64,000 bases of DNA, from NCBI GenBank assembly GCA_028280945.1, contig JANQKV010000002.1, positions 26,626 to 90,625 on the forward strand, given 5' to 3'. Within the stretch, counting starts at the first letter, position 1, and the number at the start of each line of letters is the position of its first letter. Origin of the DNA: Opitutaceae bacterium. GTDB taxonomy: Bacteria > Verrucomicrobiota > Verrucomicrobiia > Opitutales > Opitutaceae. This document shows positions 17,153 to 27,010 of this stretch, in pieces. The position numbers and the translations under genes are program-made. Below the pieces are notes generated by a model. That model saw only the letters and a list, made by a program, of their open reading frames with translations. It made no database searches and had not been told where the DNA came from.

Positions 17153-18421
17153 ATGCTCGATCCGAAACTTCTTCGTGAGTCGCCCGAAATCGTCCGGGCC
17201 GCCGTCGCCAAAAAGAACCTCAATGTCGATGTCGACGCCATTGAGGCGCTGGACCAACAATGGCGCACTTTCTTGGCCAGCGTGGAAACCCTGCGTGCCC
17301 AGCAGAAGGCGGTTAACGGCGAAATGGCAAAGCTGCCCAAGGGGTCGCCGGAGTTCCTGGCCAAAGTGGGGGAGATGAAGGCGTTGAAGGGGGAACTGAA
17401 GGAGGTGGAGGGGTCGTTGAAGGAAACCGGAACCACTTGGCAGGAGGCGATGTTGTCCCTGCCGAATGTGCCCCACGAAAGTGTGCCCGACGGAACTTCG
17501 GAAGCCGACAATGTCGTTGTTGCGACCCACGGCGACGTTGCGGCCGTGTCTGACCAGGCTAAGCCCCATTGGGAGATTGATGGTTTCGAAAATCTGTTCG
17601 ACTTCGCTCGTGGGGCCAAAGTGACCGGCGCGGGTTTTCCGTTTTATCTGGGAGATGGCGCGCGATTGGTTCGCGCATTGGTGCACTTCTTTTTGGAAGA
17701 GGCCGGGCAGGCGGGTTATACCGAGGTCAATCCGCCGATTTTCGTGAATGCAGCGAGTGCGACGGCCACCGGGCAGCTGCCCGACAAGGAAGGGCAAATG
17801 TATGAAACCGTGGTGGACCAGCTCTACGCGGTGCCGACGGCCGAGGTGCCCCTGACCAACTTTTTTCGTGAAGAGATCGTCGAAGCAGCTCAACTGCCGG
17901 TGAAACGCTGCGCCTACACGCCGTGTTTTCGCCGCGAGGCGGGCAGCTACGGCAAGGATGTGCGCGGCCTGAACCGGCTGCATCAATTCGACAAGGTTGA
18001 GCTGCTCAAATGGGTCCACCCCGATGAGAGCTACGCCGAGCTGGAATCCCTACGGCTGGATGCGGAGCGATTGCTCCAAAAACTGGAGCTACCTTACCGC
18101 GTGCTTTCCATGTGCGGCGGCGACATGGGTTTTTCCCAGTCCAAACAATACGACCTGGAGGTCTGGTCGGCGGGGCAGGAACGCTGGCTCGAGGTTTCGA
18201 GCTGCTCGAATTTCGAGGCGTTTCAAGCCCGCCGTGCTCGTATCCGTTTCCGTAATACAGAGGGCAAACCGGAGCTGGTGCACACGCTCAACGGTTCAGG
18301 ACTGGCCGTGCCGCGGGTTCTGGCGGCGTTGCTGGAAAACAACCTGCAGGCCGACGGCACGGTAAAGCTGCCGGCGGCCCTGGTGCCATACTTCGGCGAC
18401 GAATCGCTGCGGTTCCGTTGA
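17153..18421 (+). CDS. serS: Seryl-tRNA synthetase
   Basis: 422 residues, normal length. Residues 1-105 form the long helical hairpin that contacts the tRNA-Ser variable arm. The class II core shows motif 2 (FRREAGSYGKDVRGLNRLHQ), the serine-pocket TAEVPLTNFF and a motif 3 segment NGSGLAVPRVLAALLE. The enzyme charges tRNA-Ser and also the precursor of selenocysteine. The start is an ATG after GCTTTTATC with no Shine-Dalgarno sequence. tilS follows 28 bp later, giving a pair of tRNA genes' enzymes on one strand. Confidence 0.97.
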   Translation: MLDPKLLRESPEIVRAAVAKKNLNVDVDAIEALDQQWRTFLASVETLRAQQKAVNGEMAKLPKGSPEFLAKVGEMKALKGELKEVEGSLKETGTTWQEAMLSLPNVPHESVPDGTSEADNVVVATHGDVAAVSDQAKPHWEIDGFENLFDFARGAKVTGAGFPFYLGDGARLVRALVHFFLEEAGQAGYTEVNPPIFVNAASATATGQLPDKEGQMYETVVDQLYAVPTAEVPLTNFFREEIVEAAQLPVKRCAYTPCFRREAGSYGKDVRGLNRLHQFDKVELLKWVHPDESYAELESLRLDAERLLQKLELPYRVLSMCGGDMGFSQSKQYDLEVWSAGQERWLEVSSCSNFEAFQARRARIRFRNTEGKPELVHTLNGSGLAVPRVLAALLENNLQADGTVKLPAALVPYFGDESLRFR

Positions 18422-18449
18422 TCCTTCGCGTTCCCGTCGGTCCCATGTC

Positions 18450-19478
18450 ATGAGTGCATCCTCCCGCAGTCCTTGGCCGCGGGTGGCCATGAAGCTGGCC
18501 GGGGCGATTACGAAGGATCACCTGCATCCTGAGGTGGTGGCGCTGGCCAACGGGGCGGGGCGGCGGCCTTGGATTGTGGCGGTTTCGGGCGGAGCCGATT
18601 CGGTGGCATTGCTGCTTTTACTTTGGGCGCATTGGGCACCGCGACGCGATCGGTTGGTTCTCGCGCATTTTGATCACCGCGTGCGGGGGGCGGCATCGGC
18701 GGCGGATGCCAGGTTTTGCCAGCGTTTGGCGGATGGACTGGGCGTCATCTTTGAGAGCGGGAAATGGCAAGGGGGCCCGCAAGATCCGAGTGAGGCGGAG
18801 GCGCGGGCTGCCCGGCAGCAATTTTTGGAAACCACCCGCCGCCGGCACCGGGCGCGATGGATTTGGACGGGGCACCAGCTCGACGATGTGGCGGAAACCC
18901 TGTTGATGAGACTGGGACGGGGAAGTGGGACGGCGGGACTATCCGCTCCCAGGCCGATTCAGGATATGGCTGACGGTGTGTCTCGCCGGCTGCGGCCACT
19001 GCTGGAACTGAGATCCAAAGAAATCCGAGCTGCACTCAAGGCAGCCGGTGGACGATGGCGGGAAGACCAGAGCAATCAGTCTTCCCGGTTTTTGCGCAAT
19101 CGCGTGCGGTCGGACCTCATTCCGCTTTGGGAGAACGCGATGGACCGGGATGCCGTCGCCGGGGCGGGCCTCACCCGCAGGCTGCTCGACGAAGACAATG
19201 CCGCCCTGGATGCATGGCTGGATGAGATTGGCCCCATCGATGCGCTGGGCCGGTTGAGCCTGCACACCCTGCAGGATCGCCCCGTGGCAGTCTGGCGGCG
19301 AGCGTTGCGCCGCTGGCTTCTGCTCCAGATCGACCCGGGAGATCTGTCCCGGCAAGGGTTCGAAAATCTGCTCGCAATGGCACAGGAGGGACGGACGCGG
19401 CGCTTCAGTCTCGGACGAAGTGGTTTTGTGCGAATTCGGCGAGGATGGCTGTTTTTTGAGCAACCTTCTGAGAAATAA
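18450..19478 (+). CDS. tilS: tRNA(Ile)-lysidine synthase
   Basis: 342 residues. The N-terminal PP-loop ATPase motif is VAVSGGADSVALLLLL, followed by LVLAHFDHRVRG and the TilS-typical WTGHQLDDVAETLLMRLGRG. Later, REDQSNQSSRFLRNRVRSDLIP matches the region that recognises the tRNA. The enzyme converts C34 of tRNA-Ile(CAU) to lysidine, which is essential for reading AUA. It is shorter than E. coli TilS (432) because the C-terminal domain is reduced, as in many bacteria. Confidence 0.94.
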   Translation: MSASSRSPWPRVAMKLAGAITKDHLHPEVVALANGAGRRPWIVAVSGGADSVALLLLLWAHWAPRRDRLVLAHFDHRVRGAASAADARFCQRLADGLGVIFESGKWQGGPQDPSEAEARAARQQFLETTRRRHRARWIWTGHQLDDVAETLLMRLGRGSGTAGLSAPRPIQDMADGVSRRLRPLLELRSKEIRAALKAAGGRWREDQSNQSSRFLRNRVRSDLIPLWENAMDRDAVAGAGLTRRLLDEDNAALDAWLDEIGPIDALGRLSLHTLQDRPVAVWRRALRRWLLLQIDPGDLSRQGFENLLAMAQEGRTRRFSLGRSGFVRIRRGWLFFEQPSEK

Positions 19479-19575
19479 CGGGTAATATAGCCAATAAGAG
19501 GTTTGGCCACCTGCGGTGGCTCCATTGACTTATCCTGTCGGAACCTTCACGTTCACCGTTTAGTCCAAAGATTTA

Positions 19576-21603
19576 ATGTCTGATTCAGATCCCAACAAGC
19601 AGCGCAAGCCGCTCCGTCCTCCCACACCAGACCGATTCCAGATGCCGAAGCTCTTTCTGGTTTGGATCTTCATTATCGGTGCAATCATGGCGCTGTGGTA
19701 CTTTAACCCGGGCAACGTTTCGCCGCCCAAGGAGTTGAAGATTGCTGAGATCGTGGAGCTTACAGAGGCCGGGGAGGTCAAAACCGGTGAAATACGTTCC
19801 GACACGTCCGGCGGACGTGACTGGTCCATCATCAACGGCGAGACCCATGAACCGCAGTTTACCAATGCCAAGGGCGAATCCACGGCGGTTTTCACCGGCA
19901 AGGGCCGCCTGACCGATACCAATCTCGAAAAACTCCAATCCACCGGTCTCTACAGCGAGCGTCCGGCCACGACGATGTGGGCCCAGTTGGCCAGCAACAT
20001 CATCCCGTTCATCATCATCATCGGCCTGTTGTATTTCCTCTTTGTGCGGCAATTGCGCAATGCGGGCAAAGGCGCGCTCAGCTTTGGCAAGAGCAAGGCC
20101 AAGATGCTTCAGCGCGACCGCGAGAAGGTTAATTTCAAGAATGTAGCCGGCTGTGATGAGGCGAAGGAAGAAATCGCGGAGGTCGTGGATTTCCTCAAAG
20201 ATCCAAAGAAGTTTCAAAAGATGGGCGGCAAGATCCCCAAGGGCATTTTGCTTGTCGGCCCTCCCGGCACCGGCAAAACCCTGCTCGCCAAGGCGGTGGC
20301 GGGTGAGGCCGAGGTTCCGTTCTTCAGTGTTTCAGGTTCCGACTTCGTCGAAATGTTTGTTGGCGTCGGTGCGAGCCGCGTACGCGACATGTTTGAACAA
20401 GGGCGAAAGAACGCCCCGTGCATCATCTTCATTGACGAAATCGACGCGGTCGGCCGCCAACGCGGGGCGGGACTTGGCGGCGGCAATGACGAGCGCGAGC
20501 AAACGCTGAACTCCCTGCTCGTGGAGATGGATGGTTTCGACACGACCGAAGGTGTGATCATAGTCGCCGCGACCAACCGGGCCGACGTGCTCGACAACGC
20601 GCTGCTGCGTCCCGGCCGATTTGACCGCCAGATCTTCGTCGACCTTCCGGACATGGTGGGGCGGGAACAAATCCTCCGCGTCCATGCGCGGAAGATCGCG
20701 CTTTCGGATGATGTCGATCTTGCCGGCATTGCCCGCGCCACGGCGGGAATGTCCGGTGCGGAATTGGCCAACCTCTTGAACGAAGGCGCGCTCATGGCGG
20801 CCCGCCGCAACAAGAAGAAGGTGGAGGCCATTGATATCGAAGATGCCCGCGAAAAGGTTCTTTTTGGCCGTGAACGTCGTCGAGTGATGGACGATGACGA
20901 GAAGAAGATGACTGCCTACCACGAGGCGGGCCATGCCCTTGTCGGCGCCCTGCTTAATGACGATTGGCTCCCCATTCACAAGGTCACCATCTTGCCGCGC
21001 GGTCGCGCCCTGGGCATGGCCATGTATGTTCCACGCAAGGAGATGCTGAGCTATCACAAGAAACGGTTGCTCAATACCATCGCATCGGGGCTCGCGGGGC
21101 GCATTGCCGAGGAGTTGGTGTTTGATGATGTTTCCAATGGTGCCGCGAATGACATCAAACAAGTCACGCAGACCGCCAAACACATGGTGTGCGATTGGGG
21201 CATGAGTCCGCTGGGTCCCATTGCTTACGGCGAGAATCAGGACACCGTCTTCCTTGGCCGCGACATTACCAGGCACGAGAGCTTCTCCCAGGAGACCGCC
21301 AAGCTCATCGACGCGGAGGTCAAAAAGATCATCAAAGAGCAATATCAGCGCGCCACCGATCTTATGACCGAACACCGTGCGGCGCTCGACGGCATCGCGG
21401 AGGCGCTGTTGGAATATGAGACCATCGAGGGCAAGCATGTCATGGAGATCATCGAGCACGGCGAGATCAGATCCCCGGTCACTTCCAGTCTGCCGGAAGA
21501 GGAACCCAAGGCCGAGGAGCCCCGAAAGGAAGGCGGCAAGGACAAAGAAGAACCCGAAGCCGACCTTGGCAACGCCGGCAGCCCGGCCCCGAGCCCGGCC
21601 TGA
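19576..21603 (+). CDS. ftsH: ATP-dependent membrane zinc metalloprotease FtsH
   Basis: 675 residues. Two transmembrane segments (about 25-42 and 139-158) enclose a periplasmic domain. The AAA+ module has Walker A GPPGTGKT at 228-235, Walker [13 protein letters not shown] and the second region of homology [20 protein letters not shown]. The zinc site is HEAGH at 449-453. A charged, Pro/Glu/Lys-rich tail ends the protein. FtsH degrades misassembled membrane proteins and regulators, in E. coli including LpxC, the committed enzyme of lipid A synthesis. tilS-ftsH is a common gene neighbourhood in bacteria, and a strong terminator follows. Confidence 0.98.
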   Translation: MSDSDPNKQRKPLRPPTPDRFQMPKLFLVWIFIIGAIMALWYFNPGNVSPPKELKIAEIVELTEAGEVKTGEIRSDTSGGRDWSIINGETHEPQFTNAKGESTAVFTGKGRLTDTNLEKLQSTGLYSERPATTMWAQLASNIIPFIIIIGLLYFLFVRQLRNAGKGALSFGKSKAKMLQRDREKVNFKNVAGCDEAKEEIAEVVDFLKDPKKFQKMGGKIPKGILLVGPPGTGKTLLAKAVAGEAEVPFFSVSGSDFVEMFVGVGASRVRDMFEQGRKNAPCIIFIDEIDAVGRQRGAGLGGGNDEREQTLNSLLVEMDGFDTTEGVIIVAATNRADVLDNALLRPGRFDRQIFVDLPDMVGREQILRVHARKIALSDDVDLAGIARATAGMSGAELANLLNEGALMAARRNKKKVEAIDIEDAREKVLFGRERRRVMDDDEKKMTAYHEAGHALVGALLNDDWLPIHKVTILPRGRALGMAMYVPRKEMLSYHKKRLLNTIASGLAGRIAEELVFDDVSNGAANDIKQVTQTAKHMVCDWGMSPLGPIAYGENQDTVFLGRDITRHESFSQETAKLIDAEVKKIIKEQYQRATDLMTEHRAALDGIAEALLEYETIEGKHVMEIIEHGEIRSPVTSSLPEEEPKAEEPRKEGGKDKEEPEADLGNAGSPAPSPA

Positions 21604-21629
21604 TCATTCGGTTGAGCTCAGTATTTTCG

Positions 21630-21660
21630 CACCCGCCCCCAATTGAGCGGGTGTTTTTTT
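21630..21660 (+). terminator. Rho-independent terminator after ftsH
   Basis: CACCCGC (21630-21636) pairs with GCGGGTG (21647-21653), followed by seven T residues. Confidence 0.92.
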
Positions 21661-21706
21661 GGCTTCGCGTTGGCTGAACCAGGGCTCACGGTCGTAAGCC
21701 TTCTCT

Positions 21707-22993
21707 ATGTCGACTTCCTCCACTCAATCCTCGGTAACCTTTTCTGAGCTGGGCCAGCGATCCAAGCCGCCGACCATTGCCAAGTTGATGGCAATGGCCC
21801 TGGAAAACTCCGAACTGCTGTCGATCGCCGCGGGATTCACCGACACTGCGAACCTGCCAACTGCCAGTGTGCAACGGGGAGTGGAGAGCCTGGTGGCCCA
21901 AGAGGGTGCGCCGGAGTTTTTGCAGTATGGTCCGAACCAAGGCCGCCCCGAGTTGCGTCGGTTGATGTCCGAACACCTCTGCGAACAGGAACCGGTTTTG
22001 GACTATCACGATGTGCAACGAGGTTCCTTCATCACCAACGGGTCGCAGCAGGCCCTATATTTGGCGATTCAGGTGCTGTGTGATCCCGGCGACATCGTAT
22101 TAGTGGATCGGCCGAGTTATTTCGTCTTTCTCGAGATGCTGCGCGGTCTTGGCGTCGAAGCTCGCTCCATCCCAGTAGGTGAAGATGGCAAAATCCATCA
22201 AACCGAGCTTCGTGAAATGCTGCGAGCGATGCGGGTCTCAGGGGAGTCATCGCGGGTGAAAGCCCTCTACTTCGTCAGCTATTTCTCCAATCCCTCGGGT
22301 CGCAGTCTGACGCGTGACGAAAAGGAGCTTCTGGCGGAAGAACTCTCCGCGGCCGACCTGCTGGTGCCGACAATCGAGGATGCGGCTTATCGCGACCTTT
22401 ACTTTGATGAACCGTGGCCGGCCGACAGCGTTCTGAGCACGCCGGGCTGGGAAGGGTTTCCGCGGCTTTACACCTCCACCCTTACCAAACCCTTTGCCAC
22501 TGGACTGAAGGTGGGATTCGCCACCTGTACCGACGTTGAGTGGCGCGCCAAGATGCTCCATGTAAAGGCGCATCACGATTTTGGCACCGCCAACTTTAAC
22601 CAAGCTTTGTTTGAGCAGGTCCTGGAGGGGAGGGGATTTCAACAGCAGCTGGCCCGGATCCGTCCCTCCTACGCGGCGAAGATGCGGGTATTGGACCAGC
22701 AACTTCGGGATGCCGGCCTAATTGAACTCGGATGGACCTGGGAAGAACCGGCGGGCGGGCTTTATCTTTGGCTGACGGCCCCCGAGGGATTGGATACGTC
22801 GCTGGATTCGGCTTTTTGCCATGCCTGCGTCGAGGCCGGAGTGCTTTACGTGCCGGGCGAGTTGTGTTTCGGCGACGATGCGCCCACCGATACTATTCGC
22901 CTCAGTTACGGCGTCTTGAGCAAACCGGATTTACGCGAGGCCGGACGCCGGTTTGCGGAGGTGGCCAAACGCTTCGGTTCCAACTCTCCCTAA
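21707..22993 (+). CDS. PLP-dependent aminotransferase, class I/II (MocR/2-aminoadipate transaminase-like)
   Basis: 428 residues, fold-type I. The region [20 protein letters not shown], the cofactor-stacking segment [16 protein letters not shown], the Asp of [14 protein letters not shown] that contacts the pyridine nitrogen, and the Schiff-base Lys in [15 protein letters not shown] are all present. The style matches the aminotransferase domain of MocR regulators and the 2-aminoadipate/kynurenine aminotransferase group, but without a DNA-binding domain. The substrate is probably an aromatic or long-chain amino acid, which is an inference. The gene stands alone after the ftsH terminator. Confidence 0.85.
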   Translation: MSTSSTQSSVTFSELGQRSKPPTIAKLMAMALENSELLSIAAGFTDTANLPTASVQRGVESLVAQEGAPEFLQYGPNQGRPELRRLMSEHLCEQEPVLDYHDVQRGSFITNGSQQALYLAIQVLCDPGDIVLVDRPSYFVFLEMLRGLGVEARSIPVGEDGKIHQTELREMLRAMRVSGESSRVKALYFVSYFSNPSGRSLTRDEKELLAEELSAADLLVPTIEDAAYRDLYFDEPWPADSVLSTPGWEGFPRLYTSTLTKPFATGLKVGFATCTDVEWRAKMLHVKAHHDFGTANFNQALFEQVLEGRGFQQQLARIRPSYAAKMRVLDQQLRDAGLIELGWTWEEPAGGLYLWLTAPEGLDTSLDSAFCHACVEAGVLYVPGELCFGDDAPTDTIRLSYGVLSKPDLREAGRRFAEVAKRFGSNSP

Positions 22994-23058
22994 ATCTCCC
23001 CACGGGGATTCCGGGCTTGGATTGCCCGAGCGACGGTTTACAACCTCGCTCTTTCGTT

Positions 23059-24417
23059 ATGAAGATCTGTTGCATAGGAGCTGGATATGTAGGTGGCCCC
23101 ACCATGGCCATGATTGCGAAGCAAGCACCCGACATCGGAGTCACGGTTGTCGACATGAACCAGCAACGGATCGACGCTTGGAATTCCGACGAACTGCCGA
23201 TCTACGAGCCGGGGCTCGATGATGTCGTGAAGGAAGCGCGGGGCCGGAATTTGTTTTTTTCCACCGCCGTGGCGGATGAAATCAACGCCGCTGACGTTGT
23301 TTTTGTGGCGGTCAATACTCCAACGAAGTCCTATGGGGTGGGAGCGGGTCGCGCGGCCGACTTGCGCTTCATTGAGTCGGTGGCGCGAACGATCGCCGAC
23401 GTGGCGACATCGGGCAAAATCATCGTCGAGAAGTCGACCATACCGGTGAAAACCGCTGAAACGATCAAGCAGATCCTTGCGGCCAATACGCGGGGTTTGG
23501 AGTTCCAGGTCCTCTCCAATCCGGAATTTCTGGCGGAAGGCACCGCGATTGCGGATCTCGAGAATCCCGATCGGGTTCTGATCGGCGGTGAACGCACGGA
23601 GGCGGGTGAAAAAGCCCTCCAAACGTTGGTGGACGTGTATGCGACCTGGGTGCCACGTGAGCGCATCATCACGACCAACCTATGGTCATCTGAGCTCTCG
23701 AAGCTGGTGGCCAACGCATTTCTCGCCCAGCGAATTTCGTCCATTAACTCGATCTCCGCACTGTGTGAGGCCACCGACGCGGATATTGATGAAGTTGCCA
23801 ATGCGATCGGGCACGATAGCCGGATCGGTCCCAAGTTTCTCAAGGCTTCCGTGGGATTCGGAGGCTCCTGTTTCCAGAAGGATATTCTGAATCTGGTTTA
23901 CCTTTGCGAGAGCTTCGGCCTGCCCGAGGTGGCGGCCTATTGGCAGAGCGTAGTGGCCATGAACGACTGGCAAAAGACCCGCTTTGCCACCCGGATTGTG
24001 AAGGCGTTGTTCAACACGGTGGCAGGCAAACGCATCGCGATTCTCGGATTCGCCTTCAAGAAGGACACCAATGATACTCGCGAATCTGCGGCGATCTCCG
24101 TTTGCCGTGACCTGCTCGCCGAGATGGCGGAGGTTGTGGTCTACGATCCCAAGGTGCCGGCAAACCAGATCCAGCAAGATGTTCTGGGTCCAGGTGGTGA
24201 AAACGAACTACTAAAGGTCGTGGACTCCGCCGCTGAAGCCACTGCGGGCGCCCACGCCGTGGCTGTGCTCACTGAATGGGACGAATTCAAGAATCTCGAT
24301 TTTTCGGCCATCTATCAAAACATGCCCAAGCCGGCGTTCCTGTTCGATGGCCGCAATTTGTTGGATCACGTGGCGCTCCGCGAAATCGGCTTCATCGTTT
24401 CCGCGATCGGCAAGTAA
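23059..24417 (+). CDS. ugd: UDP-glucose 6-dehydrogenase
   Basis: 452 residues from ATG 23059 ([20 protein letters not shown]). The Rossmann NAD site [35 protein letters not shown], the segment [12 protein letters not shown], and the catalytic cysteine loop [17 protein letters not shown] mark the animal/plant-like UGDH type rather than the short enterobacterial type. It oxidises UDP-glucose to UDP-glucuronate, precursor of uronic-acid polysaccharides, and would feed the epimerase at 44249-45286. The frame is open upstream to 22732, but that part overlaps the aminotransferase gene and is not conserved. Confidence 0.95.
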   Translation: MKICCIGAGYVGGPTMAMIAKQAPDIGVTVVDMNQQRIDAWNSDELPIYEPGLDDVVKEARGRNLFFSTAVADEINAADVVFVAVNTPTKSYGVGAGRAADLRFIESVARTIADVATSGKIIVEKSTIPVKTAETIKQILAANTRGLEFQVLSNPEFLAEGTAIADLENPDRVLIGGERTEAGEKALQTLVDVYATWVPRERIITTNLWSSELSKLVANAFLAQRISSINSISALCEATDADIDEVANAIGHDSRIGPKFLKASVGFGGSCFQKDILNLVYLCESFGLPEVAAYWQSVVAMNDWQKTRFATRIVKALFNTVAGKRIAILGFAFKKDTNDTRESAAISVCRDLLAEMAEVVVYDPKVPANQIQQDVLGPGGENELLKVVDSAAEATAGAHAVAVLTEWDEFKNLDFSAIYQNMPKPAFLFDGRNLLDHVALREIGFIVSAIGK

Positions 24418-24452
24418 ACCTTTGCGACGTAAGCAACCCGCTTCCACCACCC

Positions 24453-24481
24453 ACCCGACTCCTATGGAGTCGGGTCTTTTA
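24453..24481 (+). terminator. Rho-independent terminator after ugd
   Basis: ACCCGACTCC (24453-24462) pairs perfectly with GGAGTCGGGT (24466-24475) across a 3-base loop, followed by CTTTTA. It touches the stop codon of the convergent acetamidase-family gene. Confidence 0.9.
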
Positions 24482-25417
24482 TTGATCGAAAATCGCCTCA
24501 GGTAAATACCCCGTCACTGTTGTGGTGGGCACATTTACCAATTGGGAAATCTTCAGATCCAGCACCACGCTGCAAAGTGTATAGGCCATCTCAGGCGAAC
24601 AGCCGATTCGACCTTGAATGAAGTCAATCACGCGACGAACGACGGCCTTACAGGCTTCCCGGGGGTTTTCAGCAGATTCGATAAACATGTGCTGATCCCC
24701 CTTGCTATAGCGGGGATTGTTCAGTGGCCCCGGGGTCCGGGCGTAAGGAGAGGAGAGCGGTGTCTGTTTGATTAACTCGAAACGGAATCGGCTCCGCATG
24801 GGGGCTTCCATGCCATTGATGCAAACTTCGCCATCTCCCTGCGCGGCGTGGCAGTCTCCGGCCAATACATTGGCACCCGGCGTGGCCACGGGCAGGAAGA
24901 GAGTGCTGCCAGCGGTCAGATGCTTTACATCCATGTTGCCACCGAAGGTGCCAGGAGCACGGGTGCGGAACTCGCCGCTCTCTGCCCGCTGGACACCGAT
25001 GATCCCAGCAAACGGATTCAAATCCAACGTGACGCCGGGAAACGAACGAGTCTGATCTCCTTCCAGTTTCCAAATAAACAGATGGTAATCGGGAAAGTCC
25101 TCAGGCAGCAGGCCCAGTCCGGGAATCAAGCTGGTCCAAGCCCAGCCTTGGTGTTCGAAGGCCTCAATGTGCACGACCAACTGATCGCCGGGCTCGGCAC
25201 TGCGAATGGCAATTGGACCAGTCAGCGAATGCACTTTGGTTGTATCAAACTTTTCGCGGAAGTCCTTGGAAGTCCAAGTGGGCTGGACTTGGAATCCGCT
25301 GGCGTCAGCCATTTCCAGTTCCACCGTGTCCCCGGGATCCACGGTCAACCGGGCTGGGATCGAGTTGTTCCAGCGGTCTACGCGGACCGACGCGTCAAGG
25401 GAATGGACTGTGCTCAT
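24479..25417 (-). CDS. Acetamidase/formamidase family protein
   Basis: 312 residues. The FmdA/AmdA-type beta fold is recognisable from SIPARLTVDPGDTVELEM, HSLTGPIAIRSAEPGD, FGGNMDVKHLTAGSTLFLP and the family signature LAGDCHAAQGDGEVCINGME. Family members hydrolyse formamide or short amides to ammonia and the acid. The exact amide is unknown, and no urea or amide transporter is nearby. There is no signal peptide, so it acts in the cytoplasm. Its stop codon lies within the ugd terminator. Confidence 0.88.
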   Translation of the reverse strand: MSTVHSLDASVRVDRWNNSIPARLTVDPGDTVELEMADASGFQVQPTWTSKDFREKFDTTKVHSLTGPIAIRSAEPGDQLVVHIEAFEHQGWAWTSLIPGLGLLPEDFPDYHLFIWKLEGDQTRSFPGVTLDLNPFAGIIGVQRAESGEFRTRAPGTFGGNMDVKHLTAGSTLFLPVATPGANVLAGDCHAAQGDGEVCINGMEAPMRSRFRFELIKQTPLSSPYARTPGPLNNPRYSKGDQHMFIESAENPREACKAVVRRVIDFIQGRIGCSPEMAYTLCSVVLDLKISQLVNVPTTTVTGYLPEAIFDQ

Positions 25418-25545
25418 GGGCGGCGAACCATCACGGTTTCGTCCACTTGTTCAAGCTTAGGTAGTTAAAACACCCATATAATTTCGATAATAAAACAGGA
25501 TATAAGCTTGATGTATTAAAATTTCGACGTTGTTTCAGCTTTGTT

Positions 25546-25962
25546 ATGGTGACTGATAAAATCAAAGAACTGCAAGATCTGCAGGCTCGCGCCGCGGATC
25601 TGCAAAAAACAATCGAAACTGAACGCCAACAGGAATTGGCCGCCTTACCGGGTAAGTATGGTTTCGATTCCGCCGAAGCTTTTATTAAAGCTGTGCGCGT
25701 CGCGACGGCCCCCAAGGGCAAGAAGCGTGGCCGCAAAGCCAAGGCTGCTCCGGCGGGCAAGCGCACTCGCACGAAGATCACTCCCGAACTAAAGGAAAAA
25801 GTGGTTGCAGCGGTGCAAGCTGGCAAGACGGGTGCCGCGATCGCGGCTGAATTTGGCATCTCACTTCCGAGTGTCCAAAACATCAAAAAAGAAGCTGGTT
25901 TGGTGAAGGCTCGTGGCTCCGATGCAGCTCCGGCCGCCGCCGCCGCTCCGACAGAGTCCTAA
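25546..25962 (+). CDS. Small putative DNA-binding protein: coiled coil, basic AT-hook-like linker, HTH
   Basis: 138 residues with three visible parts. Residues ~3-45 are a charged amphipathic helix likely to be a coiled coil (KIKELQDLQARAADLQKTIE). Residues ~55-80 are very basic and contain KKRGRKAKAA, an AT-hook/H-NS-like core. Residues ~82-118 form a homeodomain-like HTH (ITPELKEKVVAAVQAGKTG, then AAEFGISLPSVQNIKKEAGL) of the kind seen in transposase and recombinase N-termini. The tail is Ala/Pro-rich. The layout recalls H-NS/MvaT-type nucleoid proteins but with an added HTH. I do not recognise a named family. It has an A+T-rich upstream region and its own strong terminator, which suggests a well-expressed single gene. 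Confidence 0.8.
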   Translation: MVTDKIKELQDLQARAADLQKTIETERQQELAALPGKYGFDSAEAFIKAVRVATAPKGKKRGRKAKAAPAGKRTRTKITPELKEKVVAAVQAGKTGAAIAAEFGISLPSVQNIKKEAGLVKARGSDAAPAAAAAPTES

Positions 25963-25982
25963 TCACACTCTATTTTTATATG

Positions 25983-26010
25983 AACCCCCCGGTTTTCCGG
26001 GGGGTTTTTG
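25983..26010 (+). terminator. Rho-independent terminator after the coiled-coil/HTH gene
   Basis: AACCCCCCGG (25983-25992) pairs perfectly with CCGGGGGGTT (25997-26006) around TTTT, followed by T residues and a G. It is among the strongest hairpins in the window. Confidence 0.95.
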
Positions 26011-26062
26011 TTTGGCCTTGCGGTGGGAAGCAGAGGCTCAGTGATTGAGGGCTGTGAAGGAA

Positions 26063-27010
26063 ATGGCCTCAAATTTTGTGCAAGCCAACACTGGCGGGAC
26101 ATTGCATTCCGCGGATGATGCAAGCATTCGTCCTGTGGACCGGGGGTTTTTGTATGGAGATGCGGTTTACGAGGTCTGGCGAACCTATGATAAACGTATT
26201 TTTGCGTGGGATGAGCACTGGGCTCGCCTGAAAAAATCGGGTAATTCCATTCATTTGCATATTCCATGGGCGGATTCCCTCATGATGAATGAAATTATCA
26301 AAACGGGCGCAGCCTTCAGGAAACAAACGGGCCATCGGGGAGAAGTGTATATTCGACTCCAGATATCGCGCGGCGGTGGATCGATCGGATTGGACATCGA
26401 CCTCGCTGAGTCGCCGGAGTTTGTGATCTTGGTGAAACCGGTTCCAGTATTGTCGGCCGAGATTATGCAAAAAGGTCTGAAACTGACCGTGGCGCAAACG
26501 ATTCGCCGGAACCCGCCGCTCACCCTGAACCCGGCCTGGAAAACGGGGAATTACCTCAATAATATAATGGGCTTGCGGGAAGCGAAGCAGCGAGGCGCGA
26601 ATGATGTTTTGTTTCTTAACCTGAATGGGGAACTAACGGAGGCATCAACGAGCAATGTCGCCTTCATTGTGGGAAACAGCTTGGTCACTCCTCCTCTCGA
26701 GGCGGGAGTTCTTCCCGGAATCACCCGTGCCCACGTGATCAAAACGGTCGCACAATCAGCCGGATTGTCGGTGGACGAGCGCCCAATTTCACCCGCAGAA
26801 TTGGAGACTTTTGACGAAGCGATGCTTCTCTCCACCACCAAGGACGTGCAACCGGTGGGACTGATTGACGGCTTTCGCTACCGCGTTGATCGCGAAGCCA
26901 AGCTTTGGCGTCTGAAAACAGAGTTTCAGGCGTTTGCCGCGAATTCGGTTTCCAGGCGACCGGAGCTGTCAGTCCAGCGCACCGTGGAGGATGGGCGGAT
27001 CAGTATTTGA
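26063..27010 (+). CDS. Class IV PLP aminotransferase (BCAT / D-amino-acid transaminase fold)
   Basis: 315 residues from ATG 26063; a TTG at 26045 would add six residues. Fold-type IV hallmarks are RPVDRGFLYGDAVYEVWRTY near the N-terminus, the Schiff-base Lys in NPAWKTGNYLNNIMG, the downstream ELTEASTSNVAFI, and PPLEAGVLPGITRAHVI. The family includes branched-chain aminotransferase, D-alanine transaminase and 4-amino-4-deoxychorismate lyase. The Thr in KTGNYL argues against ADC lyase, but I cannot choose among the others. Its last 11 bases overlap the end of the convergent moeB-like gene. Confidence 0.87.
   Translation: MASNFVQANTGGTLHSADDASIRPVDRGFLYGDAVYEVWRTYDKRIFAWDEHWARLKKSGNSIHLHIPWADSLMMNEIIKTGAAFRKQTGHRGEVYIRLQISRGGGSIGLDIDLAESPEFVILVKPVPVLSAEIMQKGLKLTVAQTIRRNPPLTLNPAWKTGNYLNNIMGLREAKQRGANDVLFLNLNGELTEASTSNVAFIVGNSLVTPPLEAGVLPGITRAHVIKTVAQSAGLSVDERPISPAELETFDEAMLLSTTKDVQPVGLIDGFRYRVDREAKLWRLKTEFQAFAANSVSRRPELSVQRTVEDGRISI

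Noticed and set aside
20332..21459. 375-codon open frame on the minus strand
   Set aside because: It lies wholly inside ftsH, whose motifs are complete, and has no family features.
22732..23058. N-terminal extension of UDP-glucose dehydrogenase
   Set aside because: It overlaps the end of the aminotransferase gene and precedes the Rossmann start; ATG 23059 gives the normal family length.
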